Below are positions 15,251 through 23,201 of a stretch of DNA of 35,297 nucleotides, piece after piece. Source of the stretch: Flavobacteriales bacterium. GTDB taxonomy: Bacteria > Bacteroidota > Bacteroidia > Flavobacteriales_F > PHOS-HE28. Made by a program: the position numbers and the translations under genes. Positions within the stretch are counted from its first letter, which is position 1; each line of letters begins with the position of its first letter. The DNA lies in contig JAEUSV010000121.1 in the NCBI GenBank assembly GCA_016788485.1, forward strand, positions 1 to 35,297, written 5' to 3'. The notes below the pieces were generated by a model. It was given only the letters and a program-made list of their open reading frames with translations. It made no database searches and was not told the DNA's origin.

Positions 15251-16693
15251 TCAGAGCCGTATGCACACGTTCTTCGCCTCGGTGAAGAACCGTAGCGCCT
15301 CGTGACCACCTTCGCGGCCCACGCCGCTCTGCTTCATCCCACCGAACGGTGTGCGCAGGTCGCGCACCAGCCAGCAGTTCACCCACACGATGCCGCTGTG
15401 CAGGCCGCGGGCCATACGGTGCGCACGTTTCAGGTCGTTCGTCCACAGCACCGAGGCCAGCCCGTACGTGGTCCCATTGGCCATGGACAGGGCCTCCGCC
15501 TCGGTATCGAACGGTTGCAGGGTCACCACCGGACCGAAGATCTCCTCCTGGTTCGTGCGGCAGGCCGGGCCGAGGCCTTCGATCACCGTGGGTGCGATGT
15601 ACCAACCGTTGCGCAGGTGGCCGTCGAGCTCCACACGGTGGCCGCCGCACAGCACGGTCCCGCCCTCCTCGCGCGCCAGCGCGATGTGGCCGAGCACCTT
15701 GTTCATGTGGGCCTCGCTCACCACCGCCCCCAGGTCGGTGGCGGGGTCCGCAGGGTCGCCCACCCGCAGGGCGTTCACGCGCTCTACGAAGGCGTCGCGG
15801 AAGCGCGCGTAGAGGCTGCGTTCCACCAGGATGCGCGAGCCGCAGAGGCAGATCTGACCCTGGTTGGTGAAGGCGCTGCGCACAGTGGTGCGCAACATCT
15901 CGTCGAAGTCGCAGTCGGCGAAGATCACCACGGGGTTCTTGCCGCCCAGCTCGAGGCTCAGCTTCTTGAACATCGGTGCGGCCACGCGCGCGATCTCGGC
16001 ACCGGTGCGCGTGCCGCCGGTGAACGACACCGCCGGTATCCCGGGGTGCGCGGTGATGGCGGCGCCCACCTTGGGGCCCAGGCCGTTCACGATGTTGAGC
16101 ACACCGGGCGGCAGGCCCGCCTCGATGCAGAGCCGGCCGAGCATCGCCGCGGTGAAGGGGGTCACTTCGGAAGGCTTGGCCACCACCGTGCAGCCGGCCG
16201 CCAAGGCGGGTGCGATCTTCCAGGTGAACAGGTAGAGCGGCAGGTTCCACGGGCTGATGCACCCTGCCACACCCACCGGCTGGCGGTCGGTGTAGTTGAG
16301 GGCCACATCGTCCATCAGGTGCGCCTCGCTGTCCCAATGCAGCACCGCCCCCGCGAAGAAGCGGAAGTTGGCGATGGCGCGTGGGATGTCCATGCGGCGG
16401 GCGAGCGCGATGGGCTTGCCGTTGTCCACCGACTCGGCCCGGGCCAGGGCCTCGAGGTCGCGCTGCATCAGGTCGGCCACACGCATCATCAGGGCGGAAC
16501 GGCCTTCGGTGCCCAATGCCTGCCAGCCCGGCAGTGCGGCCTGCGCCGCTTCCACCGCGCGCTGCACATCGCGTTCGTCGCTGTCGGCGATCACCGCGTG
16601 CACCTGGCCCGTGGCCGGTGCATGGTCGTTGAGCCATGCGCCCCCCACGGCGGGCACCATCTCCCCGTTGATGTAGTTGAGCACCTGCTCCAT
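15251..16693 (-). CDS. Aldehyde dehydrogenase, probable 2-aminomuconate 6-semialdehyde dehydrogenase
   Basis: A 480-residue NAD-dependent aldehyde dehydrogenase. Catalytic residues are in place: Asn150 (ISPWN), Glu248 (LELGGK) and nucleophile Cys282 (NQGQICLCGSR), with the cofactor loop FTGGTRTG at 224-231. Arg111 (ANFRFFAG) and the arginines in WLVRDLRTPFGG (444, 447) correspond to the substrate-carboxylate arginines of the 2-aminomuconate/2-hydroxymuconate semialdehyde dehydrogenase (NbaE/AmnC/XylG, ALDH8-like) clade. It would oxidise 2-aminomuconate semialdehyde, the product of ACMS decarboxylase encoded at 23732, to 2-aminomuconate, the substrate of the deaminase at 1001. It stands alone on the minus strand; specificity is inferred from motifs and pathway context. 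A TAACTTGG box lies 7 bases upstream. Confidence 0.87.
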   Translation of the reverse strand: MEQVLNYINGEMVPAVGGAWLNDHAPATGQVHAVIADSDERDVQRAVEAAQAALPGWQALGTEGRSALMMRVADLMQRDLEALARAESVDNGKPIALARRMDIPRAIANFRFFAGAVLHWDSEAHLMDDVALNYTDRQPVGVAGCISPWNLPLYLFTWKIAPALAAGCTVVAKPSEVTPFTAAMLGRLCIEAGLPPGVLNIVNGLGPKVGAAITAHPGIPAVSFTGGTRTGAEIARVAAPMFKKLSLELGGKNPVVIFADCDFDEMLRTTVRSAFTNQGQICLCGSRILVERSLYARFRDAFVERVNALRVGDPADPATDLGAVVSEAHMNKVLGHIALAREEGGTVLCGGHRVELDGHLRNGWYIAPTVIEGLGPACRTNQEEIFGPVVTLQPFDTEAEALSMANGTTYGLASVLWTNDLKRAHRMARGLHSGIVWVNCWLVRDLRTPFGGMKQSGVGREGGHEALRFFTEAKNVCIRL

Positions 16694-16700
16694 GATGCGG

Positions 16701-16708
16701 CCAAGTTA
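16701..16708 (-). promoter_or_regulatory. Candidate -7 box (TAACTTGG) 7 bases before the aldehyde dehydrogenase start
   Basis: TAACTTGG on the minus strand differs from TAnnTTTG at one base and ends 7 bases before the ATG at 16693. Confidence 0.4.
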
Positions 16709-16724
16709 CCCTTTCCAACGCCGA

Positions 16725-16746
16725 AAGGCCCCCGAACGGGAGCCTT
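16725..16746 (-). terminator. Hairpin between the small secreted protein gene and aldehyde dehydrogenase
   Basis: On the minus strand AAGGCTCCC pairs with GGGGGCCTT around a GTTC loop (one G-T pair). It lies 55 bases after the stop of the gene at 16802 and just upstream of the aldehyde dehydrogenase promoter region. No T-tract follows. Confidence 0.5.
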
Positions 16747-16801
16747 CCGACGCCTTGTTGCGCTGGTGCCGGTGCTTGCCGGCCCATTGGATCGGCGGGC
16801 C

Positions 16802-17173
16802 TCAGCCCTGCTCGATGACCAGCTTCCTCAATACGGTGATGCCCTCCTGCTCGATGCGCAGGGTGAAGCCCTTGTCAGTGGATGTCGCGGGGATCGTGCG
16901 GCGATAGGTGCCCTGCTGCCGCACCTCATCCCGCAGCACCACCCGGCCGGTGGCGTCGCTCAGGGTGATGGTGGCGGGGCCCTTGGCGCCCGTGCGCAGT
17001 TCAAGCCACACCTGCTGTTCGCTGCGCACCAGGCGCGTGTGCAGGCCGGGGGCATGGGAGCCACGGACCGGCGTTGCGCCATGGACGTGGTACGAAGCGC
17101 TGGCGCCCGCCGGCGCGGCGGTGAGCAGTGCGATGATCAGCAGTGGCCGCAGGTGGTGCTTGATCGTGGCCAT
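16802..17173 (-). CDS. Small secreted protein with T9SS-CTD-like Ig fold
   Basis: A 123-residue protein with a signal peptide (basic start, then LLIIALLTAAPAGASAS). The mature part resembles a lone beta-sandwich of the kind seen in type IX sorting or DUF3244-like domains: ATITLSDATGRVVLRDEV, GTYRRTIPA and GFTLRIEQEGITVLRKLVIEQ mirror the strand order and the terminal K-VI pattern of T9SS type A domains, but the PNP motif that normally opens them is missing. It is therefore more likely a small periplasmic or surface protein than a sorted cargo. It is divergent from the histidine kinase gene (124-base gap), so it could be a target of that system; this is inference. Confidence 0.65.
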   Translation of the reverse strand: MATIKHHLRPLLIIALLTAAPAGASASYHVHGATPVRGSHAPGLHTRLVRSEQQVWLELRTGAKGPATITLSDATGRVVLRDEVRQQGTYRRTIPATSTDKGFTLRIEQEGITVLRKLVIEQG

Positions 17174-17284
17174 GTCCGGTGTGTTGTGCCGACGAAGGTG
17201 GAGCGTTGCGGCGCCATCGCCTGTTAAGGCCCTGCCAACGCCCGTTAAAGAACGTTAAGTCGCTACGGCCGCGCGGGTCACCGG

Positions 17285-17292
17285 TAATTTCG
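17285..17292 (+). promoter_or_regulatory. Candidate -7 box (TAATTTCG) 5 bases before the histidine kinase start
   Basis: TAATTTCG differs from TAnnTTTG at one base and ends 5 bases before the ATG at 17298. Confidence 0.4.
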
Positions 17293-17297
17293 GGGCC

Positions 17298-18824
17298 ATG
17301 GACAGGAGGCTCATCACCGGGCTCGTGGTGGCGATCACCGTGGCCCTGGCCGGCCTCGTGCTCATCCAATGGCGTTGGGTGAGCGGCACCATCGCCCTGA
17401 AGGATGCCGAACTGTCCCGCTCGATCGATGCCGCGCTGGTGGCCGTGAGCGAACGCCTCGAACGCGTGGAGGCCGTGGAGGGCATCCGCGGCCACGAGCA
17501 GGGGAGAAGGCTGTTGGAGGGCCTCAACGCGGATGGCGGTGATGCGGTCGACGGCAGCGATGCGGTGCGGATCACAGGTCCGGACGGGCGGGTGACGATC
17601 CTGCGCCCCGATGCACCGGACAGTGCTCTGCTCGGCACCGGCGACAGCCTGGTCGTTCAGGGTGCGGAGAGCGGGATGGATGAGCGCGAGGCCTTGCTGA
17701 GCGACATCCTCGAAGGACTGCTCGACCCGGGAGCGCGCCTGCCCATGGCCGAGCGCATCGATCCGGGGCTGCTGGACTCGCTTCTTCGTGAGGAGCTGCG
17801 GGCCAGAGGCATCACCGCTTCGGCGGACCATGGCGTGTTCGATGCCCATGGTCGCGGTGTGCTCGTCTCGTTGCATGCGGCCGCCAGCGAACCCGTGCTC
17901 GCCGCATCGCCGCACCGGGTGCGCCTGTTCCGCAGTGATGTGGTCGGCGAGCCGTACTACCTCATCGCCCTGCTGCCCGGCCAGGAGCGCATGGTGCTCC
18001 GCAGCATGTGGCCGCTCGTGGCGGTTTCGGCGGTGCTCATCCTGCTCATCATCGCGGCCTTCGTGTACTCGGTGCGCACCATCTACCACCAGAAGCGCCT
18101 CAACGACATCCGCAACGACCTGGTGAACAACCTCACGCACGAGCTGAAGACACCCATCAGCACGATCGCCCTGGCCTGCGAGGCGCTGAACGATCCCGGC
18201 GTACCGAAGAGCCCGGAGCAGCAGCGCTCCTTCGTGGCCATGATCCGCGACGAGAACAAGCGGCTGGGCCTGCTGGTGGAGAGCGTGTTGCAGAGCGCAG
18301 TGCTCGACAGCGGCAGCATGCGGCTTCGGCTCTCCGATGTCGACCTCCATGCCCTGCTCGGCGAGGTGGTGCGCAACGCGGCCATCCAGGCCGAGCGGCG
18401 GGGCGGCCACCTGCGCACCGAGCTGCGCGCCGAGCTGGCGGTGCTGCGCGGCGATCGCATCCACCTCGCCAACGTCTTCTACAACCTGGTCGACAACGCG
18501 GTGAAGTACTGCGAGGGGCAGCCCGAGGTGCTCATCACCACCATCAGCGATGCCGCCGGGATCACCGTGCGCGTGGCCGACAACGGCATCGGCATCGCAC
18601 GTGCCGACCACCGCAAGATCTTCGACCGGCTGTACCGCGTGCCCACCGGCAACCTCCACAACGTGAAGGGCTTCGGACTGGGGCTCAGCTACGTGAAGGC
18701 CGTGCTGGAGAAGCACGGCGGCACGATACGCGTGGAGAGCGAGCCCGGCATGGGCAGCACCTTCATCATCGATCTTCCCTATGAACATGGAGAGGCCCAT
18801 CCGACTTCTTCTCTGCGAGGATGA
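17298..18824 (+). CDS. Two-component sensor histidine kinase
   Basis: A 508-residue membrane sensor. TM1 spans about residues 6-24 and TM2 236-257, enclosing a roughly 210-residue acidic periplasmic sensor region with no recognised domain. The kinase core follows without an evident HAMP: H-box NLTHELKTPIS with phosphoacceptor His281, N-box NVFYNLVDNAVKYC, G1 VRVADNGIGIA, F-box IFDRLYRVP and G2 GFGLGLSYVKAV. The layout resembles RprX-type sensors of Bacteroidota. The 3' end overlaps the response regulator by 44 bases, a strong sign of an operon and of cognate pairing. The stimulus is unknown. The minus-strand neighbour encodes a small secreted protein. Confidence 0.93.
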   Translation: MDRRLITGLVVAITVALAGLVLIQWRWVSGTIALKDAELSRSIDAALVAVSERLERVEAVEGIRGHEQGRRLLEGLNADGGDAVDGSDAVRITGPDGRVTILRPDAPDSALLGTGDSLVVQGAESGMDEREALLSDILEGLLDPGARLPMAERIDPGLLDSLLREELRARGITASADHGVFDAHGRGVLVSLHAAASEPVLAASPHRVRLFRSDVVGEPYYLIALLPGQERMVLRSMWPLVAVSAVLILLIIAAFVYSVRTIYHQKRLNDIRNDLVNNLTHELKTPISTIALACEALNDPGVPKSPEQQRSFVAMIRDENKRLGLLVESVLQSAVLDSGSMRLRLSDVDLHALLGEVVRNAAIQAERRGGHLRTELRAELAVLRGDRIHLANVFYNLVDNAVKYCEGQPEVLITTISDAAGITVRVADNGIGIARADHRKIFDRLYRVPTGNLHNVKGFGLGLSYVKAVLEKHGGTIRVESEPGMGSTFIIDLPYEHGEAHPTSSLRG

Positions 18825-19497
18825 CCCCAACCTGGGCAGCCTGCTCGCCCAATACCTCGGCGCCAAGGGCTACGAGGTGGAGCTTCGCGCCGATGGCAGG
18901 CAGGGCCTGGAGGCTTACCGCAAGGGCGGGTTCGACCTGTTGATCCTCGACGTGATGATGCCGGTGAAGGACGGGTTCACCCTGGCGCGCGAGATCCGCG
19001 CGGGCGACGAGTCGACGCCCATCATCTTCCTCACGGCGAAGAGCATGAAGCAGGATACGATCCTCGGCTTCCAGAGCGGTGCCGATGACTACCTCACCAA
19101 GCCCTTCAGCATGGAGGAACTGCTGCTGCGGGTGAGCGCGGTGCTCAAGCGCGCCAAGGGTGCCGCCGGCATCAAGGAAGTGGTCCGTGAGCACCTGCTG
19201 GGGCGTTTCATCTTCGACACCCGCAAGCAGGTGCTGCGCCTGGACGGGGGCGAGGAACGCAGGCTCACCACCAAGGAGAGCGAGCTGCTGCGGCTGCTCT
19301 GTGAGCACCGGAACGGCCTGTTGCCGCGGGCGGATGCGTTGAAGCAGGTATGGGGCGACGACAGCTACTTCAATGGCCGCAGCATGGACGTGTACATCGC
19401 CAAGCTCCGGAAGTACCTCAAGGCCGACCCCGGCGTGGAGATCCTGAACGTCCACGGCAAGGGCTTCCGCCTTGTGGCCCGTGGCGAAGGCGAGTGA
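18781..19497 (+). CDS. OmpR-family response regulator, RprY-like
   Basis: A 238-residue regulator. The receiver (about 7-120) has the acidic pair EDD (13-15), phosphoacceptor Asp57 (LLILDVMMP), Thr85 (FLTAKS) and Lys107 (YLTKPFS). The C-terminal winged helix (about 140-235) includes LTTKESELLRLLCEHRNGLLPR, the recognition segment YFNGRSMDVYIAKLRKYLK and the wing ILNVHGKGFRLV. Start 18781 lies inside the kinase gene; 18787 is an alternative. The stop TGA forms TGATCA with the stop of the convergent SDR gene. The overlap with the kinase gene makes the pair cognate; target genes are unknown. Confidence 0.94.
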   Translation: MNMERPIRLLLCEDDPNLGSLLAQYLGAKGYEVELRADGRQGLEAYRKGGFDLLILDVMMPVKDGFTLAREIRAGDESTPIIFLTAKSMKQDTILGFQSGADDYLTKPFSMEELLLRVSAVLKRAKGAAGIKEVVREHLLGRFIFDTRKQVLRLDGGEERRLTTKESELLRLLCEHRNGLLPRADALKQVWGDDSYFNGRSMDVYIAKLRKYLKADPGVEILNVHGKGFRLVARGEGE

Positions 19498-20274
19498 TCA
19501 CAGGCAGCCCGTGCGGCCGCCATCGACGGGCAGGTTGATGCCGTTGATGTAGGAACCCGAAGGGCTGGCTAGGAAGGCCACGGCGGCAGCGATCTCCGCC
19601 GGCCGTGCGAATCGCCGCAACGGCACCTCGACCATCATCTCGTGCGCGGCCTCGGCCTCGCTCACCCCGCTCTTGCCCGCCTTGTTGCGGATGATCGCCG
19701 CCAGGCGTTCGGTCTCTGTGGCGCCGGGCAGCACGTTGTTCACCGTGATGTTCGAGGGGCCCAGCTCATTGGCCAGGGTCTTGCTCCACTGCGCCACCGC
19801 GCCGCGGACCGTGTTGCTCACCCCCAGGTTGGGCAGGGGTTGCTTCACACTGGTGCTGATCACGTTGATGATCCGGCCATGGCGTCGCTCCTTCATGCCG
19901 GGCACCACGGCGCGCACCAGCACCTGGTAGGCCAGCAGGTGCAGCCTGAAGGCCTGTTCGAAAGCCTCCACGTCGGCCTCGTGCGCGAGGCCAGGCGGCG
20001 GGCCACCGGTGTTGTTCACCAGGATGTCCACCGGACCAAGGCCGGAGAGCGACTCGGCCAGCGCCGCGGTATCGGACATGTCCACCGCGATGGTGGCGTG
20101 CTTCTGCCCTTGGGCGGTGTCGAGCGTGGCGGCCGTGGCGGCGAGCCGCCCCGCATCGCGGGCCAGCAGGGTGACGCTGGCGCCCAGCAGTGCCAGTTCC
20201 GTGGCCACGGCCCGTCCGATGCCCTGCGAGGCGCCGGTCACAAGGGCCCGCTGGCCGGTCAACGTAAGGTCCAT
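19498..20274 (-). CDS. SDR-family oxidoreductase with atypical active site
   Basis: A 258-residue short-chain dehydrogenase. The cofactor motif TGASQGIG (13-20), NNTGG (87-91) and the VDGGRT end are intact, and Ser140/Ser142 lie at the catalytic serine position. The catalytic YxxxK motif is not: the aligned segment reads GVSNTVRGAVAQWSKTLANEL, with Ser153 at the tyrosine and Arg157 at the lysine position. I recall a coherent subfamily with an SNxxR motif, so this is probably a family trait rather than damage; its chemistry is not established to my knowledge. Such SDRs occur near kynurenine-pathway genes in some Bacteroidota (recollection), and that pathway is partly encoded here. Start 20274 fits the SDR N-terminus and is preceded by TACCTTTG. 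Confidence 0.88.
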   Translation of the reverse strand: MDLTLTGQRALVTGASQGIGRAVATELALLGASVTLLARDAGRLAATAATLDTAQGQKHATIAVDMSDTAALAESLSGLGPVDILVNNTGGPPPGLAHEADVEAFEQAFRLHLLAYQVLVRAVVPGMKERRHGRIINVISTSVKQPLPNLGVSNTVRGAVAQWSKTLANELGPSNITVNNVLPGATETERLAAIIRNKAGKSGVSEAEAAHEMMVEVPLRRFARPAEIAAAVAFLASPSGSYINGINLPVDGGRTGCL

Positions 20275-20278
20275 GCCC

Positions 20279-20286
20279 CAAAGGTA
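20279..20286 (-). promoter_or_regulatory. Candidate -7 box (TACCTTTG) 4 bases before the SDR start
   Basis: A perfect TAnnTTTG match on the minus strand, followed by GGGC and the ATG at 20274. This is the clearest case of a -7 box abutting a start codon in the window. No TTTG was found at the expected -33 distance. Confidence 0.5.
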
Positions 20287-20368
20287 GGATCCCCCGTGTG
20301 CCGGATATCGAACGCTGAATGTGGATGAACTGTGCGGCCCTGCGCGTGCCAAGGGCTGTGATCGTGGT

Positions 20369-20376
20369 GACCTTTG
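20369..20376 (+). promoter_or_regulatory. Candidate -7 box (GACCTTTG) of the A-B-B-A repeat T9SS protein
   Basis: GACCTTTG, one mismatch from TAnnTTTG, 34 bases before the ATG at 20411. Confidence 0.4.
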
Positions 20377-20410
20377 CGGTGAACGACAATCTAACCTGAA
20401 CATCGGACAC

Positions 20411-22504
20411 ATGATCCGCACCACTACCCTCGCCATGGGTCTCGCCATCGCCGCCTTCGTGGCGGTCGACGCCCAGGCCCAACGCGGTGGCGTGCCCCTG
20501 CGACCCCAGCACAAGCTGCCGGTACAGCAGGCCACCGCCCACCCGCTCCGCACCAACATCGAACGGCCTGCCGGCAAGCATGCCCAGCCCCATCGCCCTT
20601 CCCTGATGTCGCGTGGCGGTGCCCCCGCGAACGACAACTGCAGTGGTGCGATCGCCCTGACGGCGGGCACTACCTGCAACCCGGTCACAGGTGACGTGGC
20701 CGGTGCCACCCAGTCCATCGCCGGGATCCTGTGCAACACCTTCACCGGCACCGCCGATGACGATGTGTGGTACAGCTTCGTGGCGAACGATCCTGCCATG
20801 ACCATCCAGGTGACGGGCAGCGCCGATTTCGATGCGGTCGTGGACCTGCGTTCCGGTGCATGCCCCGGCAACAACATCGCCTGTGCCGATGTGACCTTCG
20901 AAGGCGGCACCGAGACGATCCTCACCACCGGCCTCACCGTGGGCAACACCTACTTCGTGCGCGTGTACGACTGGTACGCTGGAGCCCCGGCGAGCACCAC
21001 CTTCGCCATCTGCGTCTATACCACGCCGGCCCCCCCGCCCAACGACGAGTGCTCGGCCACGAACATCCAGTTCCTGCCCGTGCCCGGTGATGTCACCGTC
21101 ACCGGCGACAACTTCGGCGCCACCGACAGCGAGCAGTACGGGTTCAACAGCGTGTGGGAAGGTTTCACCATCACCGATTGCGCGGATGTGACCGTGGAGT
21201 ACTGCGGCACCACGCCGGCCTTCCTCGAGTACATCATCAACCTCACCTCCGACTGCCAGGCCACCGTGGTGTACGACACCACCAGCACCGATACCTGCGC
21301 CGACGGGAACGCCCGCATCTTCTTCGCAGGCCTGCAGCCTGGAACGTATTACTACCCGGTGCTGGAGAGCCCCCTGGCCTCCGGTCCGTATACCATCACC
21401 TTCAGCGCCACGGCCTGTGCCGCCCCGCCCCCCAATGACGAGTGCTCCGGTGCCGTCATCCAGAACATCACCGTGCCGGGCAGCGCCACCGTCAACGGCG
21501 ACAACACCGGTGCCACCGACAGCGAGGGCATCGGCGCCAACACCGCCTGGGAGGCGTTCACCATCAACGAGTGCGCCGATGTGACCGTTGAGTACTGCGG
21601 CACCTCGCCCTCCTTCGGTGCCTGGTTCATTGCCCTCACCACCGACTGCCCGCCGGTGAACGTGGTGCTGGAGACCTCCTCCGACACCTGCGCCGACGGT
21701 AACGTGGCCATCCTCTTCGCCCAGCTCCCGGCCGGCACCTATTACTACCCCGTGCTGCAGGACCCGGTGGACGCCACGGGCCCCTACACCATCACCTTCT
21801 CCGCCGCCGCCTGTGCACCGCCGCCCGCCAACGACGACTGCGCCGGTGCCATCGTGCTCGATGTGGAGACCACCTGCACCCCGACCCTGGGCTCCGTGAT
21901 CGGTGCCACCGAGAGCTTCCCGGCCGATAGCTGCGACGGCATCTTCGTGGGTGACGCCAACGACGATGTGTGGTACAGCTTCGTGGCCACCGGCACCGAG
22001 CACACCATCGAGGTGGTGGGCGACAACCTGTTCGACGCCGTGGTGCAGGCCTACAGCGGCGACTGCGCCGGCCTGAGCCTCATCGGCTGCGAGGACCTCA
22101 CCCTCGATGGCGACACCGAGACCATGGTGCTCACCAACCTCAACGTGGGTGAAGCCTACTATGTGCGCGTGTTCCACTGGTACTCGGCCATCTCCGGCAC
22201 GCCCGGCTTCTCGATCTGCGTGGTGGGTGATGTGGCCACCGGCGTGGAGATCAACGAGGCCGCCGCCTGGACGGTGTTCCCCAACCCCACGGAGGGCGAG
22301 CTCACCGTGGTGAACGGTGGCGAGGCCGGAGCGGCCACCATCGAGCTGTTCGATGTGAGCGGCCGCCTGGTGCATGCCGAGCGTGCCAGCCTTGCCAGCG
22401 GGGCACAGCACACCCTCGCGGTGGACAAGCTCACCCGCGGCACCTACACCCTGCGCGTCACCACGGCCACCGGCCGTGCAGCCCAGCGCGTGGTGGTCCG
22501 CTGA
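20411..22504 (+). CDS. Secreted T9SS type A protein with A-B-B-A domain repeats
   Basis: A 697-residue exported protein with a signal peptide (hydrophobic segment 7-22, ending AQAQ). After a linker, domain A1 (73-202) starts NDNCSGAIAL and includes DDVWYSFVA and YFVRVYDWYAG; domains B1 (210-336) and B2 (340-468) each run from NDECS through DCADVTVEYCGT-like and TCADGN to GTYYYPVL and GPYTITFSA; domain A2 (473-604) repeats A1 (NDDCAGAIVL, DDVWYSFVA, YYVRVFHWYS). The A domains resemble pre-peptidase C-terminal-like beta-sandwiches. Many paired cysteines suggest disulfides. Residues 620-697 (WTVFPNPTEGEL to QRVVVR) are a type A sorting domain for type IX export. No catalytic domain is seen, so it may be a surface binding protein. 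A strong hairpin follows the stop. Confidence 0.88.
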   Translation: MIRTTTLAMGLAIAAFVAVDAQAQRGGVPLRPQHKLPVQQATAHPLRTNIERPAGKHAQPHRPSLMSRGGAPANDNCSGAIALTAGTTCNPVTGDVAGATQSIAGILCNTFTGTADDDVWYSFVANDPAMTIQVTGSADFDAVVDLRSGACPGNNIACADVTFEGGTETILTTGLTVGNTYFVRVYDWYAGAPASTTFAICVYTTPAPPPNDECSATNIQFLPVPGDVTVTGDNFGATDSEQYGFNSVWEGFTITDCADVTVEYCGTTPAFLEYIINLTSDCQATVVYDTTSTDTCADGNARIFFAGLQPGTYYYPVLESPLASGPYTITFSATACAAPPPNDECSGAVIQNITVPGSATVNGDNTGATDSEGIGANTAWEAFTINECADVTVEYCGTSPSFGAWFIALTTDCPPVNVVLETSSDTCADGNVAILFAQLPAGTYYYPVLQDPVDATGPYTITFSAAACAPPPANDDCAGAIVLDVETTCTPTLGSVIGATESFPADSCDGIFVGDANDDVWYSFVATGTEHTIEVVGDNLFDAVVQAYSGDCAGLSLIGCEDLTLDGDTETMVLTNLNVGEAYYVRVFHWYSAISGTPGFSICVVGDVATGVEINEAAAWTVFPNPTEGELTVVNGGEAGAATIELFDVSGRLVHAERASLASGAQHTLAVDKLTRGTYTLRVTTATGRAAQRVVVR

Positions 22505-22524
22505 CACCAGCCTTGATCCGTATG

Positions 22525-22554
22525 AACGGGGCGGTCCGAAAGGGCCGCCCCGTT
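22525..22554 (+). terminator. Hairpin terminator after the A-B-B-A repeat protein
   Basis: Ten-base arms AACGGGGCGG / CCGCCCCGTT around TCCGAAAGGG, 20 bases after the stop at 22504, followed by TGCTTTC. The core resembles the hairpin after tRNA-Ala (10361-10385). Confidence 0.75.
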
Positions 22555-22610
22555 GCTTTCGGGGTAACCCCCGGACGCTGAACGCGGTATAAGGGCGAAA
22601 AGCCCCTGCC

Positions 22611-23132
22611 ATGCGCATGCCCTTCCTCTTCGCACCCCTGCTGCTCGCCGCTCAGGTCCTGGCACAGGCACCGGAGGACATCCCCCTGGAGGTCTATGGC
22701 CGCATCACCGACGGTGAGAACAAGCTGCCGGGCTGCGAGGTGCTCGTGTTCAAGGGCAACGAGCAGGTGGGCGCCATCACCACCGACAAGGGTGGCAAGT
22801 TCGATCTGCGCCTGGCCCTCAATGGCGATTATGCCCTTGAGCTGCGCAAGGAGGGCTTCGCGCCCAAGCGCATCCTCATCGACACCCACATGCCCAAGCT
22901 CCGTGAGGAGGCCGAGGTGGTCATCGCACCTATCGGCATGGACATCAGCCTGCTGGAGAAGGTGAAGTACACCGGCGTCAACACCGACGAGCTCGACTTC
23001 CCCTTCGCCATCGTGCGGTGGAGCAAGCGCGACATGGCATTCACGCAGGACCCTGCCTATACGATCGACATGCAGCGCACCAACGGAGCCATCCTGCTCA
23101 TGGCCGCCCGCGCAGAGAAGAAGGGGCATTGA
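22611..23132 (+). CDS. Secreted protein with carboxypeptidase-regulatory-like domain
   Basis: A 173-residue protein with a signal peptide (MRMPFLFAPLLLAAQVLAQ). Residues about 26-90 (LEVYGRITDGENKLPGCEVLVFKGNEQVGAITTDKGGKFDLRLALNGDYALELRKEGFAPKR in outline) have the strand order and G-x-F-D-L / Y-x-L-x-x-x-K-x-G-F pattern of CarboxypepD_reg-like beta-sandwiches, common in Bacteroidota envelope proteins. The C-terminal part (about 100-173) has no recognised domain. Start 22611; a second ATG lies two codons on. It is in the same direction as the following 3-hydroxyanthranilate dioxygenase gene, 69 bases away, but nothing links it functionally. Confidence 0.75.
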   Translation: MRMPFLFAPLLLAAQVLAQAPEDIPLEVYGRITDGENKLPGCEVLVFKGNEQVGAITTDKGGKFDLRLALNGDYALELRKEGFAPKRILIDTHMPKLREEAEVVIAPIGMDISLLEKVKYTGVNTDELDFPFAIVRWSKRDMAFTQDPAYTIDMQRTNGAILLMAARAEKKGH

Positions 23133-23178
23133 TGCCCGCATTCCACGCGGTCCCGCGCCCGCCCGGCGCGGGATCGCT

Positions 23179-23186
23179 ATTTTTAG
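23179..23186 (+). promoter_or_regulatory. Candidate -7 box (TATTTTTA) before the dioxygenase gene
   Basis: TATTTTTA, one mismatch from TAnnTTTG, 15 bases before the ATG at 23202, within an otherwise GC-rich gap. Confidence 0.4.
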
Positions 23187-23201
23187 CCACTTCCTTCCCC
23201 C

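Noticed and set aside
15302..17227. 641-codon open frame on the plus strand opposite the aldehyde dehydrogenase
   Set aside because: No recognisable motifs; the minus strand carries the complete ALDH active site.
17001..18866. 621-codon open frame on the minus strand opposite the histidine kinase
   Set aside because: Shadow; the plus strand has all kinase boxes and the coupled response regulator.
19766..22618. 950-codon open frame on the minus strand opposite the A-B-B-A protein
   Set aside because: Gly/Val/His-rich shadow sequence; the plus-strand frame has a signal peptide, repeats and a sorting domain.
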